DNA of 64,000 nt from Micropterus salmoides (lineage: Eukaryota; Chordata; Actinopteri; Centrarchiformes; Centrarchidae). Made by a program: the position numbers and the translations under genes. The stretch is from positions 1,099,929 through 1,163,928 of the forward strand of contig NW_024041373.1 in assembly GCF_014851395.1 (NCBI RefSeq). Direction: 5' to 3'. Shown in pieces: positions 1-10,545 of the stretch (position 1 is its first letter; each line of letters begins with the position of its first letter). Below the pieces are notes generated by a model. It saw only the letters and a program-made list of their open reading frames with translations. It searched no databases and was not told the origin of the DNA.

Positions 1-64
1 GCCAGCACCATCTTGTACTTTGGATACACCATGATCATGGTTCTCATCTTTTTCTTATTCACTG
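1..64 (+). CDS. tm9sf2: tm9sf2 penultimate coding exon (5' cut by window edge)
   Basis: This exon encodes the last transmembrane segment of TM9SF2, a nine-pass nonaspanin of the endosome/Golgi membrane. The visible residues read ASTILYFGYTMIMVLIFFLF followed by T and the first base of a Gly codon. The exon ends at a GTAGGT donor at 65. It joins in phase 1 to the exon at 1707, and together they give the highly conserved TM9SF2 C-terminus. The rest of the gene lies to the left of the window. Confidence 0.93.
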
Positions 65-1706
65 GTAGGTATATAAAAAAGTCAGGAGAGGTGATGGTTG
101 ATGTATTTTTCCATTCTGGATCATCATGGCTGTCATCTGTCTCATGCATTGTACTTATGCAATTTTTAGGTTAAAAGGAAAGTTCTCCCCAACCGTAGCC
201 CTGCACCACCTAAACTCTCAACGTCCATGAGAAAAATACGTTAATCTCACTCACGTTAACAGTTTTGATGTTGTTGTGGTCACTTGGGTGCAGCGCAACA
301 AGCTGTAAACACAACAGTGACATATAATCACCCTGAAGGTTATTTGGCAGCATGTCAGCAAAAGTTGCCCATCTAATAATCAATCTGTTGAAATCTCACT
401 GACATCAACAACACAGAAAAAATATCTGGCTGTTAAGTTGCTAAATGCTGCACTCCCCACATGTTTCTCTCTCTGCTGTTGGGTTTATCTGATCCTTTTA
501 ACTGAAAAACAAAACAAAAATACTAAAAAGTTCTGTAAAGCTGAGGAGACGTGCAGATTTGGTAATAATATTCTGTGGGGTCATCACTTCAAACGACACC
601 TTTCACTTTATACATAATCAACTGAGACGTTGTTGATATAAAAATATTGAGCACCTTTAACTTTTACATCTGATGTAAATTCCTTATTCCAGGGTCCAGA
701 TGTATAAACAGTGTTTACGCACAAAAACCATGCATGTGCCCTACACATAAACTGGTGTTTATAATGGAAGAACATGCAGTGAGAATGTGTGCGCCTTCAG
801 ACCAGCATACACACAGCTTTCTAGAGCCGCTGAAGGTGATATGATAAGGAGGAGATTAAACATATACGGACGTAATCGAAAACAGTAAAATATTGTTAAA
901 GTTGTTTGTTTCACTCATTGTCTTATAGTTTTTTCAATTTTTGCAAAACAATTTCAATCAAAGACACCTTTTATAAACTTTAAGTTTAATTACAATTATG
1001 TAAATTATGTATTTATTATAAATATTTAAAAAATTGTGATGAATTGTATTATTTTTTAAATTCACATTTGAGCCATTATTTCCCTGTGTTAACGATCTTT
1101 TCATTTTATTCTCAATTGTGAAGCACTTTGTAAAGTCTGTTTCAATATGTGCGTTATAAAATGTATCGTTGATTCATCTTTCTCACGTTTAATAATTACA
1201 CCTGATCTTCACCGCTGTTGGAGAACCTCGCTGATGCAAGAGAGCCAAACTGCACTTCAATATGCAAATGCATGATTAAGAGCATTTCTGCATCCATTTA
1301 TTGCGAGCTGTGGGAGTGGAAATGGGTCTTGTGCACGTGCATCCAGTTCCACAGTGATTTATAAAACAGTTGTGTGTACACAGTTTTAGCTGTGAGTGTT
1401 ATGCATCTGGCCCCAGGTTAAAATAGGGGGAAACGTTGAGGCAAATTTCTTTGTTTTTGTTGTTCACTGAAGACATTTGGGTTTAAGATCAAAAGAAGAG
1501 TACGAGACAAGAGTTCAGAATTTCAGCTTTCATTTCCTGGTATTCACATCCAGATGTGTTAAACAACTCAGGACATATCACCCTCACCGTTGCAATACTT
1601 TTAGAAGGGACTGTATACAGTATATCATGGTGATTTGGTGCAGTGGGTCAAGAAAACCTTTATTTAGTGAAGCTGTAATTAAAATGTCTATTTTCTCTGT
1701 CCTCAG
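65..1706 (+). other. tm9sf2: tm9sf2 last intron
   Basis: The intron has a GTAGGT donor and a TCCTCAG acceptor. It carries one terminal-inverted-repeat element (692-1414); the rest is AT-rich sequence in which I recognise nothing. Confidence 0.85.
692..1414. mobile_element. Nonautonomous DNA element with imperfect terminal inverted repeats
   Basis: The left end GGGTCCAGATGTATAA and the right end, read in reverse complement, GGGGCCAGATGCATAA are inverted copies. They enclose about 0.7 kb of AT-rich sequence without a coding frame. This looks like a short MITE-type element in the tm9sf2 intron. I could not define a clean target duplication or assign a superfamily. Confidence 0.5.
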
Positions 1707-1774
1707 GTACTATCGGCTTCTTTGCCTGTTTCTGGTTTGTTACAAAGATCTACAGTGTGGTCAAAGTGGACTGA
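1707..1774 (+). CDS. tm9sf2: tm9sf2 terminal coding exon
   Basis: The exon completes the split Gly codon and reads TIGFFACFWFVTKIYSVVKV, then D and a TGA stop at 1772-1774. The lysine-containing KIYSVVKVD tail is the conserved cytosolic end of TM9SF2 and fits the short C-terminal sorting tails of this family. TM9SF2 is a membrane protein of endosomes and Golgi linked to glycosphingolipid and glycosaminoglycan handling. The gene runs convergently toward pcca, about 12.7 kb away. Confidence 0.95.
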
Positions 1775-2190
1775 AGGATACAAAAGCACAACGGACTATA
1801 CATGAGGTTACGTTCTCCCATCAACCTTTGGAGCATTCAGCACTGTCAAACTGAACGGAGAATTACAACCTGAACATTCACCTCCTCGTGCAGAGAGGCC
1901 TCCGGCCGACGAGAGCATGTGTACACTGGGTTGTAATTTTGTACATACAGTATCTATCTGCATATAATCTGAATGAAATGAATCATAACTGTACACGCCT
2001 CTTCCCAATATGTGACACACAGAAAGGTTAGTTTATACCATGCTACCTTCACAGAGTGCAGTGAGCTATTGGCGTTGGACTGTCCACAGACTGTGTCAGC
2101 GGTCATGTCATGCATTTTAGGTTTGTTTCAAAATCCGTGCACACTGTTTGCAGAATTATAGTCCTACAAATAAAACTGTGAGGGTGTGCT
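1775..2190 (+). promoter_or_regulatory. tm9sf2: tm9sf2 3' UTR with poly(A) signal
   Basis: Non-coding sequence follows the stop codon. The first canonical AATAAA downstream is at 2169-2174, so cleavage is expected near 2185-2195. The end is inferred from the signal alone. Confidence 0.55.
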
Positions 2191-5050
2191 TCTTGACGGC
2201 TACTTCCTCTCACTGGTGATATTAAATGTGTGCACAGGTGTGGAATATGCCGGTGTTACTATTTTAAATGTGATTTTTGTGCAACGCATCTCTGAAGAAG
2301 CTTTAGCAATCTGCAGTCGCACGTTGTGTCTAAAAAATGTGTCTACGTGCACATTTCTACACAGTTTATGTCTAAATGGGTCTATATGGCTGTTCCTTTC
2401 TAAAGGCTACTCCAACTGCAGCCGCTCCTTTTGTTTAAAATTTGAAGGTGACAACTTGTGAGTGCTTTGTCGTTCCCACTTTTCTCAAAGTATTGTGGAA
2501 CAGTTATCATTTCTGAGTTTCCGGGATGAACTGATGAAGTCTGACGTTTTGGAAGTCATAGTTTGACCGCTTGTGCACAGTGCAGGGCAATATGAACCTA
2601 TTTCAGAGAAAGTATTACATTCTGATCTATCAGAAAGCCAGAAAGTCCAGTCCCACTTTGGCGCTAGGGGCATGTTGATGTGTCAGGATACATCCTTGTC
2701 CTGTTTCCCAGCAACAACTTGTATTCTCGCTCCAAACAAGCTGCAATGTTAACGTACTCGCTCCTGAGAGAGCTTCTTCTCAGCCACTCATTTTGTCTGC
2801 ATGATGTGTTCAGTGTGTGCTGAGAGCAAGAAATTTAATCATGCTCCAGTCAGCGTGCCATGCCATCACACAAAGCACACACAAATGCTTTGTGTGAGTC
2901 TTTAGTTTAGCTTAAGACTCATGGGAGCTGTAATTCTTCAGCTAGGGCCAACAAATCTTACCAGCAGGCAGTAGTTAAATACCCATTAGGCTTACATTTA
3001 GCGCAGAAAACATGAATATCATGTTGGCTCAGCTTTTTAAAAAGACTGATTAAAAAAACAACAAAAAAAAAAAACACTTTGCTGCAAAAATACAAGGTTA
3101 TCCCCAGGCTAGTGGTATACAAGTAGTGGAATCCTGTAGTAATTTCATTTCTCTCAATGACCTAGCAGATGATGCAAACTAAGGACTTGTATATTTTAAA
3201 CAAGTGTTTTTTTTTTTTTGGTTACATGCATTTCTCTATACTGAGCTCATTTAAAAAAACCAAACCAAAACACAAGGAAAACCATGTTTCCAAAATCTTT
3301 CACTCAGAACGCAATGACCTAAAAAAAATCTGTAGCGTTACAGCATGTATCACTGTTGTCTTAATTTTTTTGTTTTCTTTTGTTGCATAAACCAATAAGA
3401 CACCTCTTTCCTGCATGGGTTGTGCTACCTTACACTATGTTTCAGACATGAATCCGAAATGCTGCAGCATGCTTCAGTTAGCTTTATTTTCATAAACACA
3501 AGTAATTCCAGTAAGCAAGTAAAGCAAATATATATATTCATTATAAATACATGTGTAGGGCAGCCACATATATAGATATACAGCAGTACCGTTCTGTATT
3601 TGACCACAAGGTCTCATCCAGATCACATTTACAGTTACTCATTTGGCTTTTATCCAAAGCGACTTACATTTGAGTTCACACCTTATGTCCCCTCTTGCCT
3701 CATTCATCTAGGAATAAAATGAATTTTTAGTTTTAATTTTAATGTTTTGCGAATTTTATGTAGTAAATTGCATTCTAATTTACAATAATGTGTTATGTAT
3801 GTAATAAATTTTAGTTTTTCCAAATATTACGTAAACCTGCAAAATGGACTGTAAATGCACAGATTTGGTGACAGTTGGGTTATTTGTAAAATTTGAAAGA
3901 GGTCGCTTTAATTAAGTGCATTTTGTGTTAATTACACACTGACTGCAGTTGTGCTTTTGAAAAATGAACACAATATTGAGAAATGTGTGTAACCAAGTGT
4001 TAAAAACTAAACAAAAGCAAAAGCTTTTAATGAAGCTCAATACCGACTGGAGATTGAACAGCCAGAAATCTCATCACTTGGTCAAGTCATCGTCCCTCAC
4101 AGCCAACAGTGCACACCACGTTATTGCCAAATCAGGAATAAATACATCTCTTCACCTGTGAAAGTCATTTTTGTAAGAGCTGGACACCAGAAGACTAACT
4201 TGCATCTTTAGTGAGGTTTTTCAGCCAGCTGACTGACTGCTTATTATTTTCAGCTTATATAAATAGGTTGGTTTGTCCTTGTCCCCAGCTTTCTGTAGAC
4301 CTGGTTTGTAAAGTAAATTGGTGGAACAGGCCATGTCATCAGAGGCTTTACCTTGACCTTTATGGCGTTTGAAACATTTATTGTAAAGAACTTTTTCTAA
4401 TCTTAAAAATGTAGAGTAGACTTTTTTTGTTAACATGGAAACATTCTGCTAATAATGTGTATTAAACTATGGTTTGTCAGTGTTTCGGTGTTAACCAAGT
4501 TGGTCTAATAATTAAATTGGATTTTTTTCTCTCTCATTTGAATTCTTCAGTCTTTCCTCTCTGCTCCCTTTGTCCTGTATTGTCTTGGAATACATCCTGA
4601 TTAAATGTTAAAAGATATGACAAGGAAAGGACAACTGATCTCAGATTCTGATTTAAAGCCAACGTTTTCGTACTGCAGGATTAATGCACAGGTGGTGTTG
4701 CATGGCTTATTGAAATGGTCATGAGAGTGATGGTGTTTGGGAAGAAATTGATGTCTTTGATGTGGTTGTTTTGGCTCTGGAGTGTCTGTAACAGATGGGA
4801 GACATTGGAATAGGATCTGTCCACAGTCTGCAAAGATTTTCCCAGTCTGATGCAGTAGGTACAAGCAGGGCAAATGATTGCAATACACAGTCATTACAAG
4901 TCTTCGATGGCTGCACCTGCTGCCACACAACTAATATAAAGGTCGATAACCCTCCTGCACTCATCTTAGTTTTTTAATAGTTAACAGTTAATTCTTTATT
5001 TTCAAGGTTCAGGTTTCATATATTTGTCATTCTACAATTTAGAGCGTCCC
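2191..5050. other. Spacer, no gene recognised
   Basis: AT-rich sequence with A/T homopolymer runs and only short chance open frames. Apart from the short repeat at 3635-3690, I see no conserved coding or RNA feature. Confidence 0.6.
3635..3690. repeat. Short dispersed fish repeat
   Basis: The stretch containing TTTTATCCAAAGCGACTTAC matches a motif I know as very common in fish intergenic DNA, preceded by a CATTTACAG...CATTTGGC context. It is a fragment only. Confidence 0.5.
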
Positions 5051-5159
5051 AATGAAATTAAAGTCTTCCTTCACACTTCACACACAGAACATATATACTA
5101 GAATAACAATAAAAACAGTGTATACACTTATATATATTATACAAGGTAGTGGTTTGGTA

Positions 5160-5250
5160 ATATATGGTGGAGTGGAGGAGTCTGAGGGAAGAAGCTGCTC
5201 TGAAGTCTGGTGAAACGGCAGCGGATACTTCTGTATGTCTTCCAATTAAC
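5160..5250 (-). mobile_element. CR1/Rex1-like LINE tail fragment
   Basis: The stretch resembles the better preserved copy at 61250-61800: a GAAGCTGCTCTGAAGTCTGG block followed by a degraded GGCAGCGGATACTTCTGTATGT block. In the fuller copies this is the 3' coding end of a non-LTR element. It is a short 5'-truncated remnant, antisense to the window. Confidence 0.5.
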
Positions 5251-5329
5251 ATCAATTGAAATAGCATGACACGATTTGATCCTACCAACTATAACAATAT
5301 GGAGGACATAATACAACACCTCCTCCTGC

Positions 5330-5765
5330 CTTGATCTTTTGATAACAGGGGTTTTCCTAATTGCATGGCGTCAGATCTTCTACAAATTGTTAACACATCT
5401 CTTCGCTCATGTGCCTTCCTACGGGCCCTGAAAACTGCAGTCATCAAGCCACTCTTTAAAAAAGACTAATCTAGACACATCACCAATTATAGGCCCATAT
5501 CAAACCACCCGTTTTTAAGAAGAGGTTACAGTCAGTCTGGCTCAGATAATGAAAATCAACAAATATATAATTATGCAGACAACACAAAGATTTACATAGT
5601 CATATCACCAGGACTATGATCCCATACAAGCACTGAGCAAGTGCATTTAACAAGTCAACAATTGGATGCGCCAGTATTGCCTTCAATTAAACAAAGATAA
5701 AACTGAAGTCATTGTTTTTGAAACCAAAGAAGCACGATTAAGTCAGCACTCAGCTGTTGTAAACT
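5330..5765 (+). mobile_element. Degenerate L2-like LINE reverse transcriptase remnant
   Basis: Broken frames show reverse-transcriptase signatures: an ALKTAVIKPLFKK block followed by a TNYRPISN-type block near 5430-5510, then a YADNTKIY version of the YADD catalytic box near 5570. A block like NKDKTEVIVF follows near 5690. Stops and a large internal deletion separate the blocks, so the element is dead. The clade call rests on motif resemblance. Confidence 0.6.
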
Positions 5766-5984
5766 AAGGACCAAGCCAGAAATTTTAGAGCTTTTTTTAT
5801 TTTCTGTAAAAGTTGACAGTTACATTTTACAATAAATCTTAATTGAACGTTACGAAGCAAACATTAGAGCCGTTCTCACGTACGTTAGCTAGCTGTCACC
5901 GCCCTACATCAGTATAAGCTACATTAGCTTTTTCTCATGCAGACGACATCTGAATGTAGTCTGGCCTGACAGGCTTCATCACAA

Positions 5985-6155
5985 ACATTTATTGTTGTTT
6001 TGTATCTTTACGTGGAGTTTAAATTGGAGTCTGTTGTGCTGGGAGCCGGTTTGTTTTGTGGCGTTAGTTGACTGCATTTCATTAGCTGTGGTGTTGCTGT
6101 ACTCTGAGAGAGGCTCGGGAGCGCACATGTAGCTACATCCCGACCCGATACATTA
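5985..6155. repeat. Left half of dispersed repeat copy A (interrupted by transposon)
   Basis: The sequence from the TTTATTGTTG stretch through GAGAGGCTCGGGAGCGCAC and CTACATCCCGACCC matches, in reverse complement, the uninterrupted copy at 58332-58663. It ends exactly at the TA where the 6156-8643 element inserted. Confidence 0.7.
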
Positions 6156-6619
6156 CAGTTTTTCTCAAATGCTAAAACACATTTCACAAACGTTTTGTCC
6201 ATGTTCTCCAATGTCTAAACACAACACCCTTTTCTAAAGCTACATAAACACAACCACACCTTCTCCCTTCAAAACTCAAACTTTCACACCAAAAGAGCAG
6301 CTCGAAGCTTTCAAAAATGTAAACACTATACACATCATTACACACTACAGCAAAACAATTGAAGACAATGCTCAATTTGTGAGAAGGTTCTTTGTTTCAT
6401 AACTGCCAATGCATATTTAGAAACTTTACAATAATGGATCTTCTTAGATCTCTGCAGAGGATTGGGCATTTAGATTTGTGAGTTTCATATGAAGAGTATA
6501 AATCTATAGTAAATTCTGTACACTACTGTAACAACTCAATGCAAAAACAGAATCTATTGCACACAACAGTACTCTTGAAAACATGATCAGGGTGTGAAGT
6601 TTTTTTAATTTATTTTATT

Positions 6620-8240
6620 TACACCACAATCACTGTGCGGCATCATGTCGCTGAGCTGCATCGGGCCACATCACCTCATCCATATCGCAGGCTATATTGT
6701 CTCTTGCCAGGCACCGCGGGAAAAACGCCCTGGAATGGCGGATCCATCCTTGGAAGTTCTCCACTGGGATGTCAACACACGCCAGCTCCATTGCCCTTAG
6801 GAGGTTCTCTCTAGTGTATGGTTGTCTGTCATAAACCTTCCATCTCCACGATGAGAAGAACTCCTATAGGGTTCAGGAAAGGGGAGTAGGGTGGCAGACA
6901 GACGTTTAAAAAGTGGTTACTGTTGGTGGTGAACCACTCTGATTTGGTTTGTTCTGTGGAAGTGTACATTGTCCCAAATGATGGATGGTGTTGTTGGCGG
7001 TCCAGGAGGATATCTTTTAGCTCCTCTAGGAAGGTTAGGAGACGTTGGGTGTTGTAAGACCCAAGGACAGCCTGCTGGTGGACAAGCCCCTCCAAACCCA
7101 TGGCCGCACAAAGAGTAATATTACCCCCCCGTTGGCCAGGAACCTCAGTGATGGCTCTTTGGCCAATGATGTTACGGCCTCTTTGCCTTCGTTTCTGCAG
7201 GTTGAAGCCAGCCTCATCCAGGAAGAGGTACTCATGAGGTCTGGCCATCGCGTCCAACTGTAATATCCTCTGTGAAAATGTGAAAGTGCACAGGTGTTCA
7301 GAACAGTCAGTCAGGTAGCATAGTATTGTCCAGAAGTAATGTAGGCCACTGAGCAACACAGTATGTTCACTAACTGTACTGTGAACATGGATCTATACTT
7401 ACTTGCACATACTCGTAATGTAGGTCTTTGTGTCGTGCAGAGTTTCGCTCAAAGGGAACCCTATAGACTTGTTTCATCCGCATCTTTTGGCCCGGAGAAC
7501 TCGGTCTATTGTGGCCAAGCTGACATCATCAATGCCCTCAAAGTTCACATTATCGGCAATGACTTTGTCTCTGATCTCCCGGAGTCTGATGAGGTTGTTC
7601 TCACGAACCATATCCACAATGAGGGTTTCTTGTGCCGCTGTAAATATGGCAACCCTCCCACCTCTATGTGGCATTCTTTCAACTCTAAAGAAAGAAACGT
7701 GTTGTCAATTGACATGTTTTACAATACAGTAACAACTGATTTGAAACTAATAGACTACTTTCACAGGCTTGTAAAATTGTATTGTGACAAAGAAAGCAAT
7801 AGAGTACAATACCTGTTGTGTTGTGTGAATGCCCTGATAATGGTGGCCACGGTGAACCTACTCAGGTTTGGACGGACTCTTAGTCCTGCTTCAGCCATTG
7901 TCATGCCATGGACAATGACATGGTCAATGACTGTTGCTCGCATCTCGTCCGTAATGATGGTGCGAGGTTGTCTTGCTCTCCCTCCTGGACCTTCTCCTCT
8001 CCCTTGTTGGCCTCCTCCTCTTATTCCTTGGCCTGCTCCTCTTCCTCCCTGGCCTGCTCCCTGGCCTGCTCCTCTTCCTCCCTGGCCTGCTCCTCTTCCT
8101 CCCTGGCCTGCTCCCTGGCCTGCTCCTCTTCCTCCCTGGCCTGCTCCTCTTCCTCCTTGGCCTGCTCCTCTTCCTCCTTGGCCAGCTCTTCTCCCTCCTC
8201 TGACTCGATTACCTCTTCCCCTGACTCTGCCTTCATCCAT
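6620..8240 (-). pseudogene. Transposase pseudogene of the 6156-8643 element
   Basis: Reading from 8240 down, the first exon starts MDEGRVRGRG, carries Gly/Arg/Gln-rich repeats, then a helix-turn-helix-like block (ITDEMRATVIDHV), and ends at a CAG/GTATTG donor near 7812. A second exon encodes a second DNA-binding-like block (RENNLIRLREIRDKVIADN) and, after a one-base frameshift near 7478, a block reading MKQVYRVPFERN up to a GTAAGT donor near 7409. The third part (below 7270) holds the catalytic core: LDEAGFNL, the out-of-frame WDNVHFH block, and LPPYSPFLNPI. Frame breaks near the second Asp and after FLNPI remove function. An AATAAA-type signal lies near 6605-6620 on the minus strand. Confidence 0.8.
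8025..8190 (-). repeat. 21-bp minisatellite inside the transposase N-terminal exon
   Basis: The plus strand repeats a CTGGCCTGCTCCTCTTCCTC-type unit of about 21 bp with 12-bp partial units. In the transposase frame each unit encodes a GQGGRGA heptapeptide. The same repeat gives long open frames in all reading frames, so the other long ORFs here are artefacts. Confidence 0.8.
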
Positions 8241-8643
8241 TGTGTTTGTTTGAAATCTTCAGCAAACTGTGCACTCTGAACTTGCTTTTATACATGTGGT
8301 CACAGCATTAGCAACAGGTGTTTTCAATTTTGAATCGTTGTGTGTAATGAATGACGCCAGGTGTGTTCATTTTGTTCAAATATTGCTGACTGTGGCAAGC
8401 ATTTTGCATCACATGAGCTTTCATTTGAGAATATGAGCAGAGTTCTTTTGCAACTTGTGTTTTAGCAAGGAAAAATGTTTTAAGATTTATGTGAACGGAG
8501 GATTGTGTTTTGTGAATTGTGTCTTCATGTGAAATGTGTTTATGATATTGGAAAATGATGGCTAGATTTAGTAAATGTGTTTAGACAACTGGTCATTTGG
8601 TTTAGAGGATTGGCTTTTGTGTTTTAGCATTTGAGAAAAACTG

Positions 8644-8797
8644 TAAAAGCAGAATAGTGGCTGTTCCAAGCAACAGTGAACTCAGGTGTTGTTCATTTCT
8701 AAGTGAGGCCACAGCCCACTGACAGAAAAGGCAGTAAAAATGTGATCTATTAATAAGTGATTTTATTGACAAACTACATATAGTCCCTTTAAGAAAT
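8644..8797. repeat. Right half of dispersed repeat copy A
   Basis: The sequence continues the repeat interrupted at 6155. It holds the AGAATAGTGGCTGTTCCAAG and TTCATTTCTAAGTGAGGCCA segments, which match the copy at 58332-58663 in reverse complement, and ends at a CCCTTTAA terminus near 8797. Confidence 0.7.
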
Positions 8798-9721
8798 ACA
8801 GCCTTTTCTGAGCTTTCTCTGCCGCATGAGCACAGCTAATTATTTAGAAGCTGAACTCACTCACTTGTTCACTATAAAAGATTTTATTAAGAAAGTTGCT
8901 TTTTACTGTCATGGTTTAGCTTGAGAGGAGAAACTAAAACATCAGGTAACATTTTGATGTTTCTTTAGTGAAGAGGAGGATTTAGATGGTTGAATCAGAA
9001 TCTGTAATGTCGGTGTTGACCACCGACATTAATCCTGGAACTTACTCATTCCTTCCGATAACAACACAAAAGATTGCCAGCAGCACAACAAATAAAGCTT
9101 AACAGAAGTCCCCCCACTATTTTCATGCTTACACTATTTAGAATTATTTTTCTCTGTCCCTTTTTTACATTGTTCCTCTTACAAACCAATCAGCTGACTC
9201 AGAGACTATAATTAGTGGTCCATGCTGCACGATCATTGGCTGGAGTAGAGAGTCTGATATTAGAACTATTGATATGTTCTCTTTGTAAAGATGAGGGATA
9301 TCTGGGATTATAAGGTCAAAATACTGACCTCTCCAACAGGGCCACGCCAAACTATGGCTGAACCCCTATATAAGACCATAGGCAGCCATTTCCAGCAAAC
9401 AAGCTCAAACACTCAGGATCGCTTTCACACTTTTTGGATTGGACTTCACTGATGCACAATGTCTGCTGGTGTCCAAGTTGGAGCAAGATCCAACAGAAGA
9501 GATCGTCAAGACTTGCTAATATGTGCTAACATTCCAGACTGTGGCAGAAGTGGACTGAATCTGATGATGTTCATCTGAGACTGAGGAAGATATTCTTCTT
9601 TGGTGTTGATATATACAGTAGGTCATGATGAAAGATGATACTGCAGCAGGTGACAACAAAAGGCCTCTGCTAACAAGACGCGTCTTCAGCCACAATGGCG
9701 TTTATTACAGGTCAGTGTATA
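8798..9721. other. Spacer with an orphan TATA-like box and short open frames
   Basis: Mostly unremarkable sequence. Near 9366 a CTATATAAG box is followed by ATGs that open frames of 39 codons or fewer, and a GTCAGT donor-like site follows near 9711. I recognise no protein. Confidence 0.3.
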
Positions 9722-10545
9722 CCAAGGGCGTCACTTTGTGTAGAAAAGTGATGGGGACATAGTGGCTCAGATTAGTGGTGTGAAGAGACACTTAGCTCGC
9801 GAGACAGTACAATACACGATATTAGGTTCACAAGAACGAGACAAAGATATCCTTCAACAGTGTTTTAAAGATATCCTCAATGCAGAGCTATATGAGCAGG
9901 GAAAAGCAGGAAATTTTGATCTTTAAACACTTCATTTCCTGCATTCTGATGAAAGTTTCTGCACTAATTTATGGTGGAAACGTATTTATTTATGTAAAAG
10001 GAAACACAAAATTCAGGTGGTACTTGACATTTCAAAATATATAAATATAACAGAATATAAGTCAGTGCAGATCTCAGACATTCTGTGCTGCTTTCAGATC
10101 TGTTTCAGAACTTTTCTCATGTAATATCATCCCTGCTGAGGCAAAACATCTGTAGGCATGATTTAGTCTTCCCTCCTCTTTTGTCATGTTCAAAGGGAGA
10201 GAACGGAAAATTTGGCCAAACAAATACTATCAAGAGTTGTTAAAGTTACCGATTGGTGCATGCTCGTGTTTGGGTCATTTTACAGTAGCTTCTTTTTTTT
10301 TAGCTTAAGTTACTTTTCTTGGACAATGCACATTTGTTTCTTCTATGTTTTGTTTGCATTGCATGTTATCTGAATGTGCAAATAAACCTTTTTAAAGGCC
10401 TTTTCATTTGTTACTAACTGCAAGCTATATTTCTGAACGTTTAACAAATTATGCTTTAAAAAAGTGGTGGGGATAAAATCAGCAATTTCAAAAAGTGGTG
10501 GGGACATGTCCCCAGCGTCCCCAGTGTAAATCACCCCTACGGTCG
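9722..10545. mobile_element. Candidate nonautonomous DNA element
   Basis: The left end GGGCGTCACTTTGTGTAGAA and the right end, reverse complemented, TAGGGGTGATTTACACTGGG look like diverged inverted repeats. GTGGGGACATGTCCCC-type sequence lies next to the right end and a TGATGGGGACA block next to the left. This match to a common fish repeat is from memory, and no target duplication was found. Confidence 0.35.

Larger units (their letters stand above)
6156..8643 (-). mobile_element. IS630/Tc1-mariner superfamily DNA transposon (2.49 kb, inactive)
   Basis: The ends are perfect 26-bp inverted repeats beginning CAGTTTTTCTCAAATGCTAA (6156-6181 and 8618-8643). They are flanked by TA dinucleotides at 6154-6155 and 8644-8645, the TA target duplication of this superfamily. 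The interior encodes, on the minus strand, an intron-split transposase with helix-turn-helix and DDE-type segments. Several indels break the frame, so the copy is probably non-functional. It sits inside another dispersed repeat whose empty site is preserved at 58.3-58.7 kb. Confidence 0.85.

Noticed and set aside
2186..2461. 91-codon open frame after tm9sf2
   Set aside because: It lies beyond the tm9sf2 poly(A) signal, has no recognisable domain, and is of a length expected by chance.
7363..8253. 296-codon plus-strand open frame rich in Pro/Trp/Ala
   Set aside because: It is antisense to the transposase and owes its length to the 21-bp minisatellite, which is open in several frames. No family signature.
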